NCBI RefSeq assembly: GCF_035582795.1
Contig: NC_134366.1
Coordinates: 36,109,926-36,173,925 of the forward strand
Direction: 5' to 3'
Length of the DNA stretch: 64,000 bases
DNA from: Mycteria americana
Lineage: Eukaryota; Chordata; Aves; Ciconiiformes; Ciconiidae
The notes under the pieces were generated by a model that did no database searches, was not told where the DNA came from, and was given only the letters and a program-made list of their open reading frames with translations. Shown one piece after another: positions 24,107 through 37,800 of this stretch (positions are counted from its first letter, which is position 1; each line of letters opens with the position of its first letter). Both the position numbers and the translations under genes were made by a program.

Positions 24107-26164
24107 CTTCATAGGCAGTTATCACTGAGCAGCCGGAGAGGATCTCATATAAGTTTGATAAAAAGAATTCATCCTGGCATAAAACTACTGATTAGCTGTT
24201 AGAAAGGTAGTAGGAGTCCATGTTTCTATTTTTAAAATCCTAGCCTGTTGATCCAAAAAACCCACGCCATTCCTAAGAAATGCAAAATTCTCTGAAAGAC
24301 CGATAAACTTTTTTTTTAAGAAAGTTTTCCTCCCAGTGGTTTTCCACTGCCAAAAAATAAGTAATTTTTCAAACCAAGTAACTCACTTGGGGATAGTTGT
24401 TTTTGCATTATATCAGAGACCATTTTACGTTCCTTGTACTCCGGATGGTCCTAAAAAGCTACCTAGTACAACTCTACTACAGCTAAGAAACTCACCACCT
24501 TGCAGGTGCTTTACCGTTTCCCCAAACCGGGGCTGTAACCCCATGCCCTTCATCTACTGCCGCCTCCTTCAGCCTTCCCCCCTCGCCCCAGCCCCAGCCC
24601 CATTGCCCCCACCTCCCCTGGCTCCCCGTGCCCTTCTCTCGGGGCAGAGGCATTGCAGAGCCCACGGAGAGCAGGTGTGGGAGTATCTTGTGGCTGTCCT
24701 CCAGAGAGCTCCCCTGCCTTCCCGGGAGATGTAGGACGAGCCATACGTTCTGTAGAAAATACACACATTTGGTGGGGAAATTGAAACTGAACTGCTTAAG
24801 AGAACCGTTTGCCCAGCTCTGTAGCAGAGGAATAAATTAAACCTGTGGAGGCTATATGCGAAGATGGCTGCTGGTCTCGGTCATCTGTCTGCATGACAGT
24901 CTTCCACAGACAGTTTAGTGTTTGGTGCATTTCATATCCCTTTATTTTGTCCATGAATGTCAATACAAAATACTGTTAGTACCAAAGATGGACTGTAAAT
25001 TCCAACAAAGGGGATGTTGTCACGTGCTTCTCCATTCACCGCCCAATGGAAAGACTACATACGGTATTGCCGTTCTGTACTAGCAGCTTTTTTTTAACAT
25101 AAGATATAGGACAAGAGTCAGACCTTAAATCCAACAAGGTAAGGTCGATATTTTAGATAGCTATATCCTGCTATATCTAAGCTTTTAAACTAGTCATGGC
25201 AATACTGAGTTTAGGATAAGTACTCAATTAACTCCCCAGCTTTCTAGGAAAGTTTTGCACTTTCTACTGAACCTTGTGCTACCATGAATATACTGCCAGA
25301 AGATGCTCAGGAGAGCTACTTCAAAATACAATTACCTCAGTCACTACATTTACTGCAAAAATCACCACTATGGGGTCCTGGTGGAATCCTTTTGTTACTG
25401 CCTTCAGTTTCTAGTAACCTCCATCCCCGGGGCCTTGAAGGCAAAGAACTGGGAGGTTTTTACCCATGCTAAGTAGAGGTTGAAGAGGGTCAGTCTGGTA
25501 CTCTCCTGGCTGTCCACAGATTAGAGTGTGAACACATAGAGTTCTCGCCCTCTCATTTCCGTGCAAAAAGTGCTGAACTCCCCTTCCAGAACAGGCACAC
25601 ACGCAGCGTGCTTGTAGATGACTAATGCTGTATTCCGTGTTGCAAATGTGCTTTATTCTATTGTCATTATTTTTTCCACAGTCAGCCCAAGAGTGATCCT
25701 TGTACTATTTTATCTCATAGTAACGGGATAGTTTGGCAACCATATCACTCACCAACTTGGTGGTGATTTTTGCTTTTTCTCCTTCTAAAGAGAGGAGACA
25801 TTTTTCAAGTGTCTGTTTTCCAAAAGCCATGGAGTTGGGGGTTTTTTGCCAAAGAAATGGTGAGTCAGGCTGCTAACAGATAGAACATGCAGATCTTTTA
25901 GAAGCGCATTAAGCTGTTCCTCGGAAATAGCTCACGTCTGACTTCACAGCCTGACACTGCCAGCGCAGTCCAAACAGAACACCCATTAGCGCATGAATCA
26001 TGGCAGAACAACAGGTAGCTCAACACACAATGTTATGTCACAGTTACATCAATGTTCAGGATGATAAAAGAGAAAATAAAAATAAAGAATCAGAATACAA
26101 CTGTATTATTCAGCCTGATTAGAAGCCAAAATATTGTGATGAGCCAGCCAAAAAGGACAAATGC

Positions 26165-26182
26165 ATTCACACACACACACAT
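26165..26182. repeat. Short (CA)n microsatellite
   Basis: A run of alternating CA of about 8-9 units. Confidence 0.85.
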
Positions 26183-26402
26183 TTCCCCTGCTGCCAGTAC
26201 TGCCCAGTGGGGTAAAGCCCAGGGAAAGGTAGTAAGTCAGAGAGAAAGATCACAGCATTCACTGCCCCTGTAAACCTTTGGCAATCAAAGAGAGACTATT
26301 TGCTGAAATTTCATTCTGCTACTGAAGAAAAAGAAAGTGGAAAAAAGACAGTGCACGTGGGAAGGGACTAAGGTAACCACCGAACATTATTAGGGAGCAC
26401 TT

Positions 26403-26559
26403 TCATCATTCCCTGGAAGTATTTAAAAGCCATTTGGATGAGGTGCTTAGGGACATGGTATAGTGGTGGTCTTCGTAGTGTTAGGTTTACAGTTGGCCTC
26501 GATGATCTTAAAGGTCTTTTCCGACCTATACGATTCTGTGATTCTGTGATTCTGTGATT
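26403..26559 (+). mobile_element. CR1 LINE, 3' terminal fragment
   Basis: About 150 bases of CR1 3' end end in three and a half ATTCTGTG units. It is very similar to the fragment at 9042, suggesting the same ATTCTGTG-tailed subfamily. Confidence 0.9.
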
Positions 26560-29500
26560 CGTGTCTCTGTAACTGAGACTTACATGGGATGAGGACGCTA
26601 GGAATGCTTGGGAGCCTTTCCAGGCCCTGTGCTGCCTTGGTGCATGAGTTGCTCCACTACAACTCTGATGGAGCAACTTACTTCCTATCTGCTCACAGAA
26701 ATACCCACCTGCTTTCTGTGTGCCAAACCTAGCCAGGTATCTTAATGTCCGCTACATTGAGTAGAAATACCTGAGTATAATTTATTCTAGAGAAACTCCG
26801 TAACACATTCAGAAGTGGAAAGACTTGCCTGTTGGGGGGCAGTCCAGTGACCAGGTAATGTAATGCTTCTGCCAGGTCACCGTTTCCAGAAGAGTATTCA
26901 AAGGTGCCACTTCCAGAAAAGTGGAGTGAGAAAGTCTTTCCTAAGAGGGTGAGTCCAAAATAATTTGGGGGGCTATTGAAAACATTATTTCTGAGGGGTA
27001 GGATTCACTGGAAGACACACCATGAGATTTTCAAAACTGAAGTCCAGATCGCCAGAGTGGTGTTCTTTGACATAATTAATCTAATACAAAACCTAGATCC
27101 CTGCAGCATGGTTACCATTTCCTGTGCATTGAATTCTGCACGATTTTATTTCAGAGTCAGAACAGGTAAAAAGCAAGAGCTGTACCCAAGCTGTGTGTAC
27201 AGGATACTCTTAAGGACACTGAGACACAGTCCCCATCACTACTGAAAAACAAACACAGTGGTCAAACAGGAAGATGTGACAAGAATACACAGCTTTCAGA
27301 CCATTGCAGGAAAAGGTCATCCTATTTCAGAGGGGATGTTGGTGTATGTAATTTCTTTTTCATTTCAACTGATACCAAGCCAAACATTATAAAAGACTTA
27401 GTGACCGCGTCCTTTCCTCCAGCATACTGCTGGGAAGCTGCAGTGTTTAGAGGCTGTGATCTCACTGACTCCACGGAAATCCAGCAACAGCATCAACAGC
27501 TGAAGAGATGGCAGCGAACCAGGCCAGTTTCACTCAGAAGTTTCTGCTGCTGCTGTATGCAGAGCTGTCAAAACCCTGGCGAGAGTCACCAAGCCGACAT
27601 GAGAACTGGGGGAGTTCCACACCAGTGCCCAGTGCTGGGGAACCAGCACCTTCCCAGCCCTCTCACCCCAGAATATGCTCTACTGAATTTATTTTTCCAT
27701 TAACCTTTGTTGTTGGCCAAGAAGAAGAAGCAGCAGCCAGATCTTCTCAGTGAGAATTACCCATAAGGACAGAAACGTCAACGTTTCAGCAGCAAAGACC
27801 AGCAGTGCGACACGAGGCCAGCCAGTGCTAATGCAAGGCACTCCTGGATGTACAAGGAAATTAGGAAAGATGACAGCTTCAGGGAAAAGATGAAGAAATA
27901 GGACAACTTTCCTTGCTGAAAGGCCCAAAGCCCCTAAAACCAGTCTGAAAAGCTCTGGTCACCTAGCGTGGTATGTGGTAAGGAGATAAGAGGGAGGCTG
28001 GAAGAAGTGATACTGGGATGAAACAATCAGCCACACTCAAAGGAAAAGGCCATGTTCCTCTTTCTTCCAAACAAACCCAAAACACCCGTAGGGTCTTGTC
28101 TAGTTTTGGTTGGTGTCTATGACCCTGTTACATTGCTGCAAAATAATCATTAAAAAAAAATAAAGAAAGATTAGGCTTGCACTGATAGACTTATGAATAC
28201 ACAGCCGTAGAAAGGAATGTGACGGTGCTTGTGAGCTGCAATATAGGCTAAATATCTTCCAACTCTAACTCCTGTAACTTCTTTCAGAGTGCCATCTCCA
28301 CTTCTGTTCTAGCCTGAAAGACCTGGAAACTTACTAAAACCCCACTTGTTTGAGATACAGTCTATGTTAACAGAGAAAATTCACAAAGCTCAGTAACTTT
28401 TAAAAGCTGTAGGGAGCAAGCGTGGCTCGTAGCAAACCCTGAAGCTGGAAGAATGGAGCATAACATTTAATGCTATGACAAAATGCCTATCACAATCCTA
28501 ATGAACATGTGTTTAAACTCCAAACACCTGTCGGTCAATTATAATAGAGTGCTGTGAATATTAAGAAGAGTGTTTTTGTAAAGAGTCCAATTCTAATGAG
28601 TCCCGCCCTGGGTGATGCTGAAAATCAGCTATGTAATGTGAACATGTAATATGTGAAAAACCTGCTATGTAATTGCAATGTGCTCTGCTGCTTTTCTGAT
28701 TAGAGCTGGCAGGGATCTCTCTTAGCCTATGCTACTAGGGCAAAATCTGCATATTCACATTCAGCAGACGAAGCATCAATGGTATGGTTATTTCTTTAAG
28801 AAACATTGGTCATTGAAACACCATCTCTAGAAAACAGGCAGCGAATTACCCTTGGGTTCAGGTTCATTGCATTTTATGATTAACCTCCAGGCCTGTGGTT
28901 TTCTTACCTTTAATTCTAATGTTAGACATATAAATTTCAATTGTCACATGGCTTGACTTATCAGTAAAGACACGTGCATGCAAAAAATCAGTTAAATACT
29001 TTTGAAGATGTATACAATTGGTAGTGTGGGCATTTGAAATTAGCATTTGGCCTCAAGGATTTTCATGTGGGCTTTGACGCTAATTCATTAGGTGTCTTTG
29101 GACAAGACAGCTTGCATTTTAAATTCCCTGCCTGTACAATGAAGAGAATGACTCTAGTTAATCTACTAGGGACTGCCGGTTTGATTAATTATTGTAATAT
29201 CGCTACAGCTAGCAGCCACAGAGTCAGCCAGGCATGGCTGTTCCTTCACACACAGGAGGCACTCCCGTTCATCACAGTCTCCTTCACAGAAAAAGGAAGT
29301 GGGAGAGGACCCTGCACAATCCTGGAAAGCTTTGAACAACGGCTCTTGCCCTCGCTCTGGGAGAAGTCACCGCCGTGTTAGCTTGCGTTTTCCCTTTAGC
29401 AGGTTCGCTGTTATACTGACTAGCCACGGCTCTCGAGGCACTGAACACCTTTGGGTCAGTTATTTGTGGGTCATCTTCAGCCTGTGAAAAATCAGATCAT

Positions 29501-32334
29501 AGAGCTTAGGAGATTGGGAAGGGAGACAAGGGGATAACATCCCCTTTCTTCTCTTCACTGGCTTCCCTGGAAATATGGTAAGTGCCTCCAGCATTTCGGC
29601 CAGCTGCAAGGCTTGTGGCTTCTCTGTTTCGTTCTCAGCAGGTACATCTGGTTTCTGGTCAAGGGATGGCCTTTCACCTTCCCTTTTTCCTCTGAAGCGA
29701 AACAAAACATGGACATCTGCAAAGTAATGAGAATGAAACCACTTCATTCACTTTCAAGGAGGCTGAGCGAGGTTTCCTGAAATGTAACAGGATGTGAAAG
29801 CAGCAGCAGCACTTTGAGCAGAGCTCCGTGAGCCTCTGCAGCCGCACCACGTCTTGCTGCAATGCCAGGCTGCCCGGGGAACTTCTGTTCGTTCAACACA
29901 CCTCTTCCAATGACATCTTTCACCAGTTCATTGCATTGAAGTTATTGCCTCTGACGTCCAATGTTTGGCAAGGGCAGTCTAATCTGAAAAAAAACCCCCA
30001 CATTCAAAAATCAAATGTTTCTTCTTCTGTCCATCTTCAGGATATTTGGAAATTTCACAACAACAATTGCCAAATTTCATTCACATTCCCCCCACCTTCC
30101 TGACCAGCTAACTTTACTCCAGACCTTAGATACAGTAGATTCGACGCACATCCAGACACCCATTCATCCCAGCCTTCTGTTTGCAGCAGTGTTGTGACAG
30201 CTGTTCCTTGTGTCAGGACCGGCCAGCTGGGGAGAGCGGGGGGATGAGATAAATATGACAAAAGGGCTGTTGGGACACTAGCTTTGCACGAAGGAAATCA
30301 GGGATTGTGTTACAAGTACGGCTAAATTGTGATGGCTCTCCGACGTGTATACGAACGCTTATGTTTCAATAGCGATGATTTTCTATTTGTACGGCTCTGC
30401 ATTTTTTTAACTTTTAATCAAACCCTGGCCACAAGCCTCTAACTGAAAGTAACTTTGCCTTCCCCCTCCGGTGTCAGAAGTGGCAACACCTTCCACAAAC
30501 ACAAGCTTCCAGACTGCAACGTTTGGCCAGGCTGCGGTGCCTTCAGGTGCCTCCTGCATGCCGATGTCCTGCGGCATTAGCTACATTATTACGGGCGAGC
30601 TCACAGACTTCACTGGATAGCCTTTCCACAGAATCTTAGCCAAAAAAAATTAAAACCCAACACTTTTCTCTCTGAAACATGTGATAAATAGAAAAATAAA
30701 TCACTGCCCCGTATTGGCACCTGGTTTATTAAAAGCGGGATTTGAGCCTCGTGGTTTGCTTTTGAATCCGACCTGCTTCAGCACATATTGTTCGCTATCG
30801 CTGAAAAGAGGTGCCTCTAGCTCCGTGCCTGCGGAGGTCGGTGTGCTCCTCAGTGGCCTTGCTCTTCAGATGAAGGGAGGTCAGCCCAGAGATGTTACGA
30901 GTCCAAAGTGTTTCATAACACTTGAGTGAGAAAACGCGGCTCAGGACCCGGATTCCTGTCCCGGCTTGGTCGGGGCTTGGCTGCAGGCTCTGGAAAGCTT
31001 ATCCGCTGATGTCAAGAGTGATTTAACATGCGACAGTGCGTAGAAACTGGCTGTGCAAGCTGTTGCAACATACAATAAGAGCAGCAAAGGCAGCAGGAGT
31101 ACTACAAGCACTTTGCTACCACAGCAGTTCGTGCCAAAGAAAATGCCCATAAAAAGCACTTACAGCCACCCTACGGCAGAGGTTGGTTAATAAGATGGAT
31201 AGTAAGTGGGATAACTGGAGGTTGCCTAAGGCAGGAGAGAGCAGAAATCAGAAGCAGGTTTGCTGTTTCTTCTCTGGGTTAAAGAAGGGATTAATCACAA
31301 GGGGAAAATGCCTTGTAATACTGTGACTCAGCAGAAAACGTTACTTGCTTGGAAGCAGCTGGAGGACACGGCCAGGACGCAGCAGTGAGTCAGGGAAACC
31401 TGGGATCTGGGCTGCTGCCTTCACCCTTCCCTCCAGCCTTCATTTAACAACCTGAGCATCTGGGAATAAGGTGATCACTTATGAAGAGATACCTCGTGTT
31501 GTCTTGTGTAGTTGGTATGGATTTAGACTGCACAGCACAAACAGAAGTACAGAAGACATTATTCTCCTTTTTGTGAAGTGCTTTTTGGCACTGGTCTTTC
31601 TACGGCAGCTCCTGTGGTGTGGTCCTAGCAAAATAGGATGGTGAACCACAGATGAGCCCTCCAACATGTACAGCAGTCTAAATTCATAGTAACGCAGACC
31701 TGGATGACTAGCTTTTCTACAGGAAAAAAAAAGTGAGGAAGAAAACCTCATATCACAGCAGCCCTATACTCTGTGGTGTTTTTAGGGGAAGATCCCTCAG
31801 AAAAGAGGATATACCTTCTAATAAATCATGTGTTAGCTTTTCTGAGAACCACCACAAGGGTGCCGGAGCAATGAAGTGTGTTTCCAAGACGGTCACCTAA
31901 GTTGACCTTTCATCTCATGGAGTCAAAAGAAGATAGGAATAAGTCTCATCCCCAAGAAAGACATTGCGAGGGTAGGATGCTATCCAATTGCTCTCTCCTG
32001 TCTGATTTCCTTAGGCGGTGCTGCAGAGCAATGAATGGTATCCAAGTACCTCAGTACTAACTCAGAACATGAGTTAAAAGAGTTTTTCAGACTTTTAGGC
32101 TGTCCTGCTCACCTTTTAGGAAATGTTAATTTTCCCTATAATTCCACCCTTCAGATGGACCTACATAGTGTTTTTCTTTTCACCATTTGATGTTACACAA
32201 CAGTCTGGAGACCCCAGCCAGAAGTAAATCTCACAGTCAGTGGCAGTGTATAACTCACCGGGAAGCTGACTTCCCCCCCAGCCCCGATTTTATAACCTAA
32301 GATACAGACAATAGGCAGCAGGTAAATAGGAAAG

Positions 32335-32392
32335 GGAACCTAAGTAAAATAAATAGCCTAAATAAAACCTAAATAAAATTAAATAGCAGGCA
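32335..32392. repeat. Imperfect AAATA-rich tandem repeat
   Basis: CCTAAATAAAA-type units recur about four times with small differences. Confidence 0.7.
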
Positions 32393-34845
32393 AGGGAAAG
32401 GTGATACATGGTGACAGTGAAGGCGGGCGTGATTACATGACCTAGTCACCACAGAGACCTGGATAATTACAAGCTGTTTCTGGATCGCCTGTGTGGCAGA
32501 CAGCATGAAAAGGTAGGATTTGGTGAAGACAAAATGATGCTCTCCTGAATTCGAAATAGTGCAATATGCAAAACTGTGAGGTTTTTTATTTACTGGATGG
32601 ATTAATGGATTTACTACAAGTCCATGAAACTCAAACTGGGATCTGCAATGTTATTTTCATCAGTCACGATGAACAATCACTCTTTCCTTGTTGCTGTTCT
32701 TCTTTTTTAAGCCTCGTTGCTCAGCACTCTGACATCTTCTGAAACATTAAAATGAGCAATGCTGGTGGGTTTTTCCTCTCTAAATTTCTGCTGACAAACC
32801 CTGGCGACGTGTTAGAATACACTGTTGGTGTTGGGCCACTGCCAGAGGATGAGCCAAGAAACCGGCTGCGGGAAGCTTCACCAGTCCTTACAGCTGAAAT
32901 TATAGGAGTGAGTTAAATTCAACTTTGCAATCATTAGGCATGACTGCATACTCACAGATGTAGCCAGGTCAGGGTCCTGGCCCAGGCCCTGGTTTCTGTC
33001 CTGCCTGAGCAGCACAGTTTCCAACCCAGGCTGCCAGAGGTCATCCAAGGACCACCGTGACTTCACTGGTGTCTCTCCTGGGGACAGCTCTGCACATGAG
33101 CTCAAAGCTGCCCATATCTTCTCCTCTCAGGAGTCTGAAAAGTAGCCCTCTCTTCAGCGCTAACTGAAACAGAGGCTACAGCTTACCACGTGTTAAGGAA
33201 GGGTCTATGCCAAAACAAAAAGATAGCAATAATCCTACCAGTCCCACATTGCTTATTCCCGTCCCTGTTCATCTTCTTCCCCCTCTCTTTTGCCCCCTCT
33301 CCATCAGCAGCACAGGCATGAACCAGATCTGGAAACCTTTTCAGCTGAAATCCATATCTCACCATGTGTTTCTGTTTGTTGGGGGCCTTCTATTCAGTCG
33401 AATGCACATCAAAATTCAGTTTAAGAAAAAACTTACAAGACTATTCACCAGTCTACTGACTCACTTGCATTGCCATTCCTTTGCTTTGGTCCAATGTACA
33501 ACACTGCTCCCCAAAACCTCAAAATGAACTGCAAGAAAATGCCAAGGAGTCATAAAAAAAACCCCTTGAACATCTCTACAGAGAGTTTGTTTGCTAGGTA
33601 GTTTGAAATTCATGTCCCTGTGTAGTTCCTCTCTGTCACCCAAGGCTGGTGTATGTAGTATATCATCACAGGCTCACTGATGCAAATGGCTATTCATAAA
33701 CTCAGACAAACAAGCCGTGCTGGAAGAAAAGACTGGCAAGCCATCTCAGAGGTTTCTGGGCTGTAACAGGGTGACAAGGAGCTGAAGGTATACCAGATGT
33801 CCCAAACAGCTCTAGTCTTTTCTTTCACAATTTGATGTGAGGGGCAATCCTTTGAGGTCTTTCCTAAGCATGGTAGCAGCGCCCGGAGAATGAGTTTGTG
33901 GTCCAGTGGGGGAAGGACGCAGGCAGAAGGGCACAACAGCAGAGCAGCAAGCCATAATGCTCAAGTTTAAAAAGGACAAAGCCTGGTGAGTTTAGGCTCC
34001 GGTCAGCTCCTGGTCTCCTCCTGAGGGCAGATCACCCACACTCTTGGGCAAGTCTCTCACCTCCTCATCTGTGAGGTTTATGAGGTTGTGCCAAGGAGAG
34101 TGCCCTAAGGACACCAGGGCTCTTACCGCCAGGACCACCACATCAGCCTGGGCAGCAGCCTGCAGAAGAGCAGAGGAAGCATGCTGGCTTCAGAAATTTG
34201 ATCAAGAGTAGCTGTAACACCCATGGGAGATGGCCCCATCACTGTTATTTATGCTTTTGAAAATCTCTCCCTACCCATTTACTAATTCCCAAACACACTA
34301 GGAACATTACTGAATGGAGAATCCCGGACTCCTTCACACAACAGAAGACTCTGAATGCAGCTAAGAAGCAGAATTATACTTTTCTTGAGGAATTTTCAGT
34401 TCTTGAAAGTTATATGACTTTCATTAATCCTTACAATGAATTAATACTGTGAATAGCGAAGAGAAAAGAAACATTTGAGATTTTACTGAGCAAACCCCAG
34501 CTATACTAGACTGACGCCAGCAAAGATGTTTCCTCAGTTGAAGGGTGGCCTGAGGTCCTTATGCTTGCTTGACAGAGTGTTTAACTTTGCTGTGCCAGTA
34601 ATGTTCCCTGCATATATTATACTGAAATAAAATAGCAAATCTACCTGTCTTGTGTTTTCCTCCTTAGGCAATTTATCTTCAGGGAGAATGACTACAAGCA
34701 CGCTGAGGGCAAGCATTTCTTTACAGTCTCATTCACTTTAGAGCCTCATGAGCTCCCAAGACTTTATTAGGAGTTCCAGTATGGGTGGTACCATTATTAG
34801 AGCCACAATATCTTCAGAGCCTTTATGGTGGGCTGGACTTTCACA

Positions 34846-34892
34846 TATAATAATAATAATAATAACAATAACAATAGCAATAACAATAATAA
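34846..34892. repeat. (AAT)n / (AAC)n microsatellite
   Basis: TAA-type trinucleotides give way to interspersed AACAAT and AGCAAT variants. Confidence 0.9.
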
Positions 34893-37800
34893 AGCAATTG
34901 TCAAGCCTTGTGTTGATAGATAGGAGTTTGCAAAACAGCTAAATACACCCCAGAGGCTCAAACCCAGTAAAGCAAATGTAGGAAGAAGCAAATAGTTATT
35001 ATATATTTAGGCTTTTGCTCTCTGGGATGCTTGTTAATGCATGGTGTGAGGGTGGCAATGCTGTTATTGTATCCTCCTGATAGTATTCATGCTGCGAAAC
35101 CACCTGGCATATAGAACAGAAGTGGACAAATGGGATTAGCTAATTGAGTTCCCTTCTTTAGGAAGCTGGGAAATAGAGTAGAAAGGTGGCGAGTTTGTCT
35201 GAGGAGGCTCGAGTGGATGGGGGGAGAAAAGAGGTGAGGATCCTCTCACTCTTCCCGTCTGTGGGCAGAATCCTCCCAGGCAGCCCCTTCGGCAGCACCG
35301 CGCACCCCGGCATCCAGGCTGGTGCAGCAGCCTGCGCTTCCACTGCCATTTTGTCATAAGGGATGGGGAAGGTATTTTTCTTTCCATTTTGGAGCAGTAG
35401 TAAAGAGAGCATTTCCTTAACTAACTTGCACTGTGGCTCCTGTATATTATTTGCATCTTCAAGTTCAAAGGAGAAGGCAATGAAAATGTTTGTCAAGGTA
35501 AGATCCATTCAATGCAGGGCGTGAGGCGGGTCGCTTTTGCAGAGTGACGGGCAGAGGGACGTGTTTTAGCAACTCTAAGAAAGTCCAGGAAATAGTTCTT
35601 GTAAACTTGCCTGAAATGGTAGTGAAAATGGAGGAAAGACAAAGCGTTTTAAAGCAGGAAAACTTTAGCTTCTTCACTTGCCAAATTCTTCTTTTCTCAA
35701 ACTGTGTAAGCAGCCAGGCCAAAATGAGAATAGGGCTTGATTGAATTATTTGGAGGGGTGTTGTCTTTTCTTTTTTTCATTTTGGTTTTAAAGTATGCAT
35801 TAACTTATATTTCTAGATGAAGTGGAAAGAATAATAAGCAAAACTTGTTTTCGAAAAACACGCATGTGAAATACAAGTGAGTTTGTTTTGGGTTTTGCTT
35901 TTCTAGGACTGGGGCCTGGAAATTGCAATTTCTTTTCTCAGAAGACTTAGAAAGCAATTCACATGCCAAAAGCAGTTACCGGTTACAGTTTATCCTGTTT
36001 GTTTTTCAAGAGAATATGAAAAATACCTTTTTAAATGGCAGAAATCATTTACCAGCACTAACCATTTAATTGCTAGACAAGAGCCATAGGCAAGTAACAC
36101 TATTGTGAAGTCTGTAAAAAGGACAACATGAAAAATTAAGTATTAGGTGGCTCATTTAGCTTACAGCTGTTCTGCATTCTTATCGAGTGGTATTCTATGT
36201 CATAGAATGACAGTTTTAATTTCCTTTGCTGATTGCTCTGTTTAGATCACTTTGACGCAGATTATTGCTTTTACAAAAACATAGTCCAGCTGGAGGGCAA
36301 ACATCTCTCCTAACAATTTTTCTTTCAGTTTTTTTTTTCTGTTGTTCCTTCACTGTGTGTAGCGGAGGTGCAAAGTCAAGTTGTATAACGTGGGTTTATA
36401 ATAGCTATTTTGATATTTTTAGGCATTCAGGTGTAAAGTCTGGTCCCTAAATTACAGGGCTGTAATTCTAGCTTAGTCTGAGGAGAATGATTTCATGAGG
36501 TAATAAATGAAACGGCGACTGGACTAAGCAGGATCAAGAAAACATTTAAAGCATGGATTCGGTTTCAATGGATCTTAGGCATACATTTTAACTTCTGTGT
36601 GCATTTAATTTTTGTCTTGAATAGAGGCTAACTGAAGCACGAGCTTCCCTGACCTTGAGGCTATGGAGACTGTGCTTACTGGAGCCTACGCTTACAACCC
36701 AGGTAATTACACTGAAGTGACTGGTGCTTGTTATAATGCCTGTCATCCAGAAAACAGTGCAGCAAAATCTGACCCAGAAGCTGAAACACCCATTCAAACT
36801 TCCACACCTGGCAGCGCACCCTCGACCGGCCCCCATTTACAAGGGGATTTTGGTAAAGACCTTGTTCACTATGTGCCAGCTCAGACCAGACTCTCCTGAA
36901 AAGACCGTGTGCAGCCAGCTGCCCCCAACATTTCAAGCTCCACACCATCCCCCACCTTCTTGTGCAGGGAGACTGTCCTGCGTCCATCATCACCAACAGT
37001 CCTTCCCCTGAGAGCTGGTCAAGGGAGAAGAAAGGACAGAGCTACCACGGACCATTGGTGTTTCTCCAACAATGCTAATGAAGACTTTGGCTTCTCCAAT
37101 GCAAGCATGGGACAACACAATGGAGAATGCATTCGGTGCATTAGGTGATGCGACCAGGTCTCTGTTGGGTCACATGAGGAGGACAGGTCCCAGCGCTGGG
37201 TTGCAAACATGGACTGTGCCTCCCGGTGGTGTGCCTAGGCTACGGGTCCCTGCTACACTGCACCCTTTGGCTACTGTGAAGTGCCACAGCTGTCTTTGGC
37301 ACAACTGGTCAGAAAACCAAAGAAAGGGGCTGTGGCAGTGCATGGCAAAGGTGGTAAATACAGGTCTGGCTTGGGGTGATTACAAGGTAGGAGCCAAACG
37401 AGTCAAGTTATCACTCAATGCAGTAGATTGGCTCAATAACTTCATGCCCAGGCTTTCTCATTTCTTAGGCAGTTTGGCCAGGATTTGCTTGCTCTAATTC
37501 AGGTGTCAGAAACTTTACCAAACATCTAATGCTACAACTGTGCTAGTGAATTAAACCTAGTGACTAAAACCATTCTCAGGCACTGAAGCCCATATTCACA
37601 TTATTAAACCATCTCACCTTCCAAAACAGAAGGGGTGCTCACAAACTGCCTATTAGGAGTGGTGACTGATCGGTCCTAACCCCCAAACCATGCCCAAAAA
37701 CTGTTTTGGAGAGTGATATTTTCCCCTGAAGTGGGACCAGGTATATTCTGATAACTGAATGACATAGAGGCCTGAGCCTCCTTGCCCAGGGACACCCTCT

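Larger units (their letters stand above)
23839..26402. other. Intergenic
   Basis: It contains the 20-bp tandem duplication and a C-rich patch near 24570-24630 (CCCCAGCCCC words). No gene is seen. Confidence 0.6.

Noticed and set aside
26160-26185. CA repeat considered as a CRISPR or structured array
   Set aside because: It is a simple microsatellite. No spaced direct repeats of CRISPR type were seen anywhere in the window.
36663-37497. Overlapping plus ORFs considered as exons of a host gene
   Set aside because: There is no splice-site arrangement or domain, and the frames are interrupted. I see nothing beyond chance.
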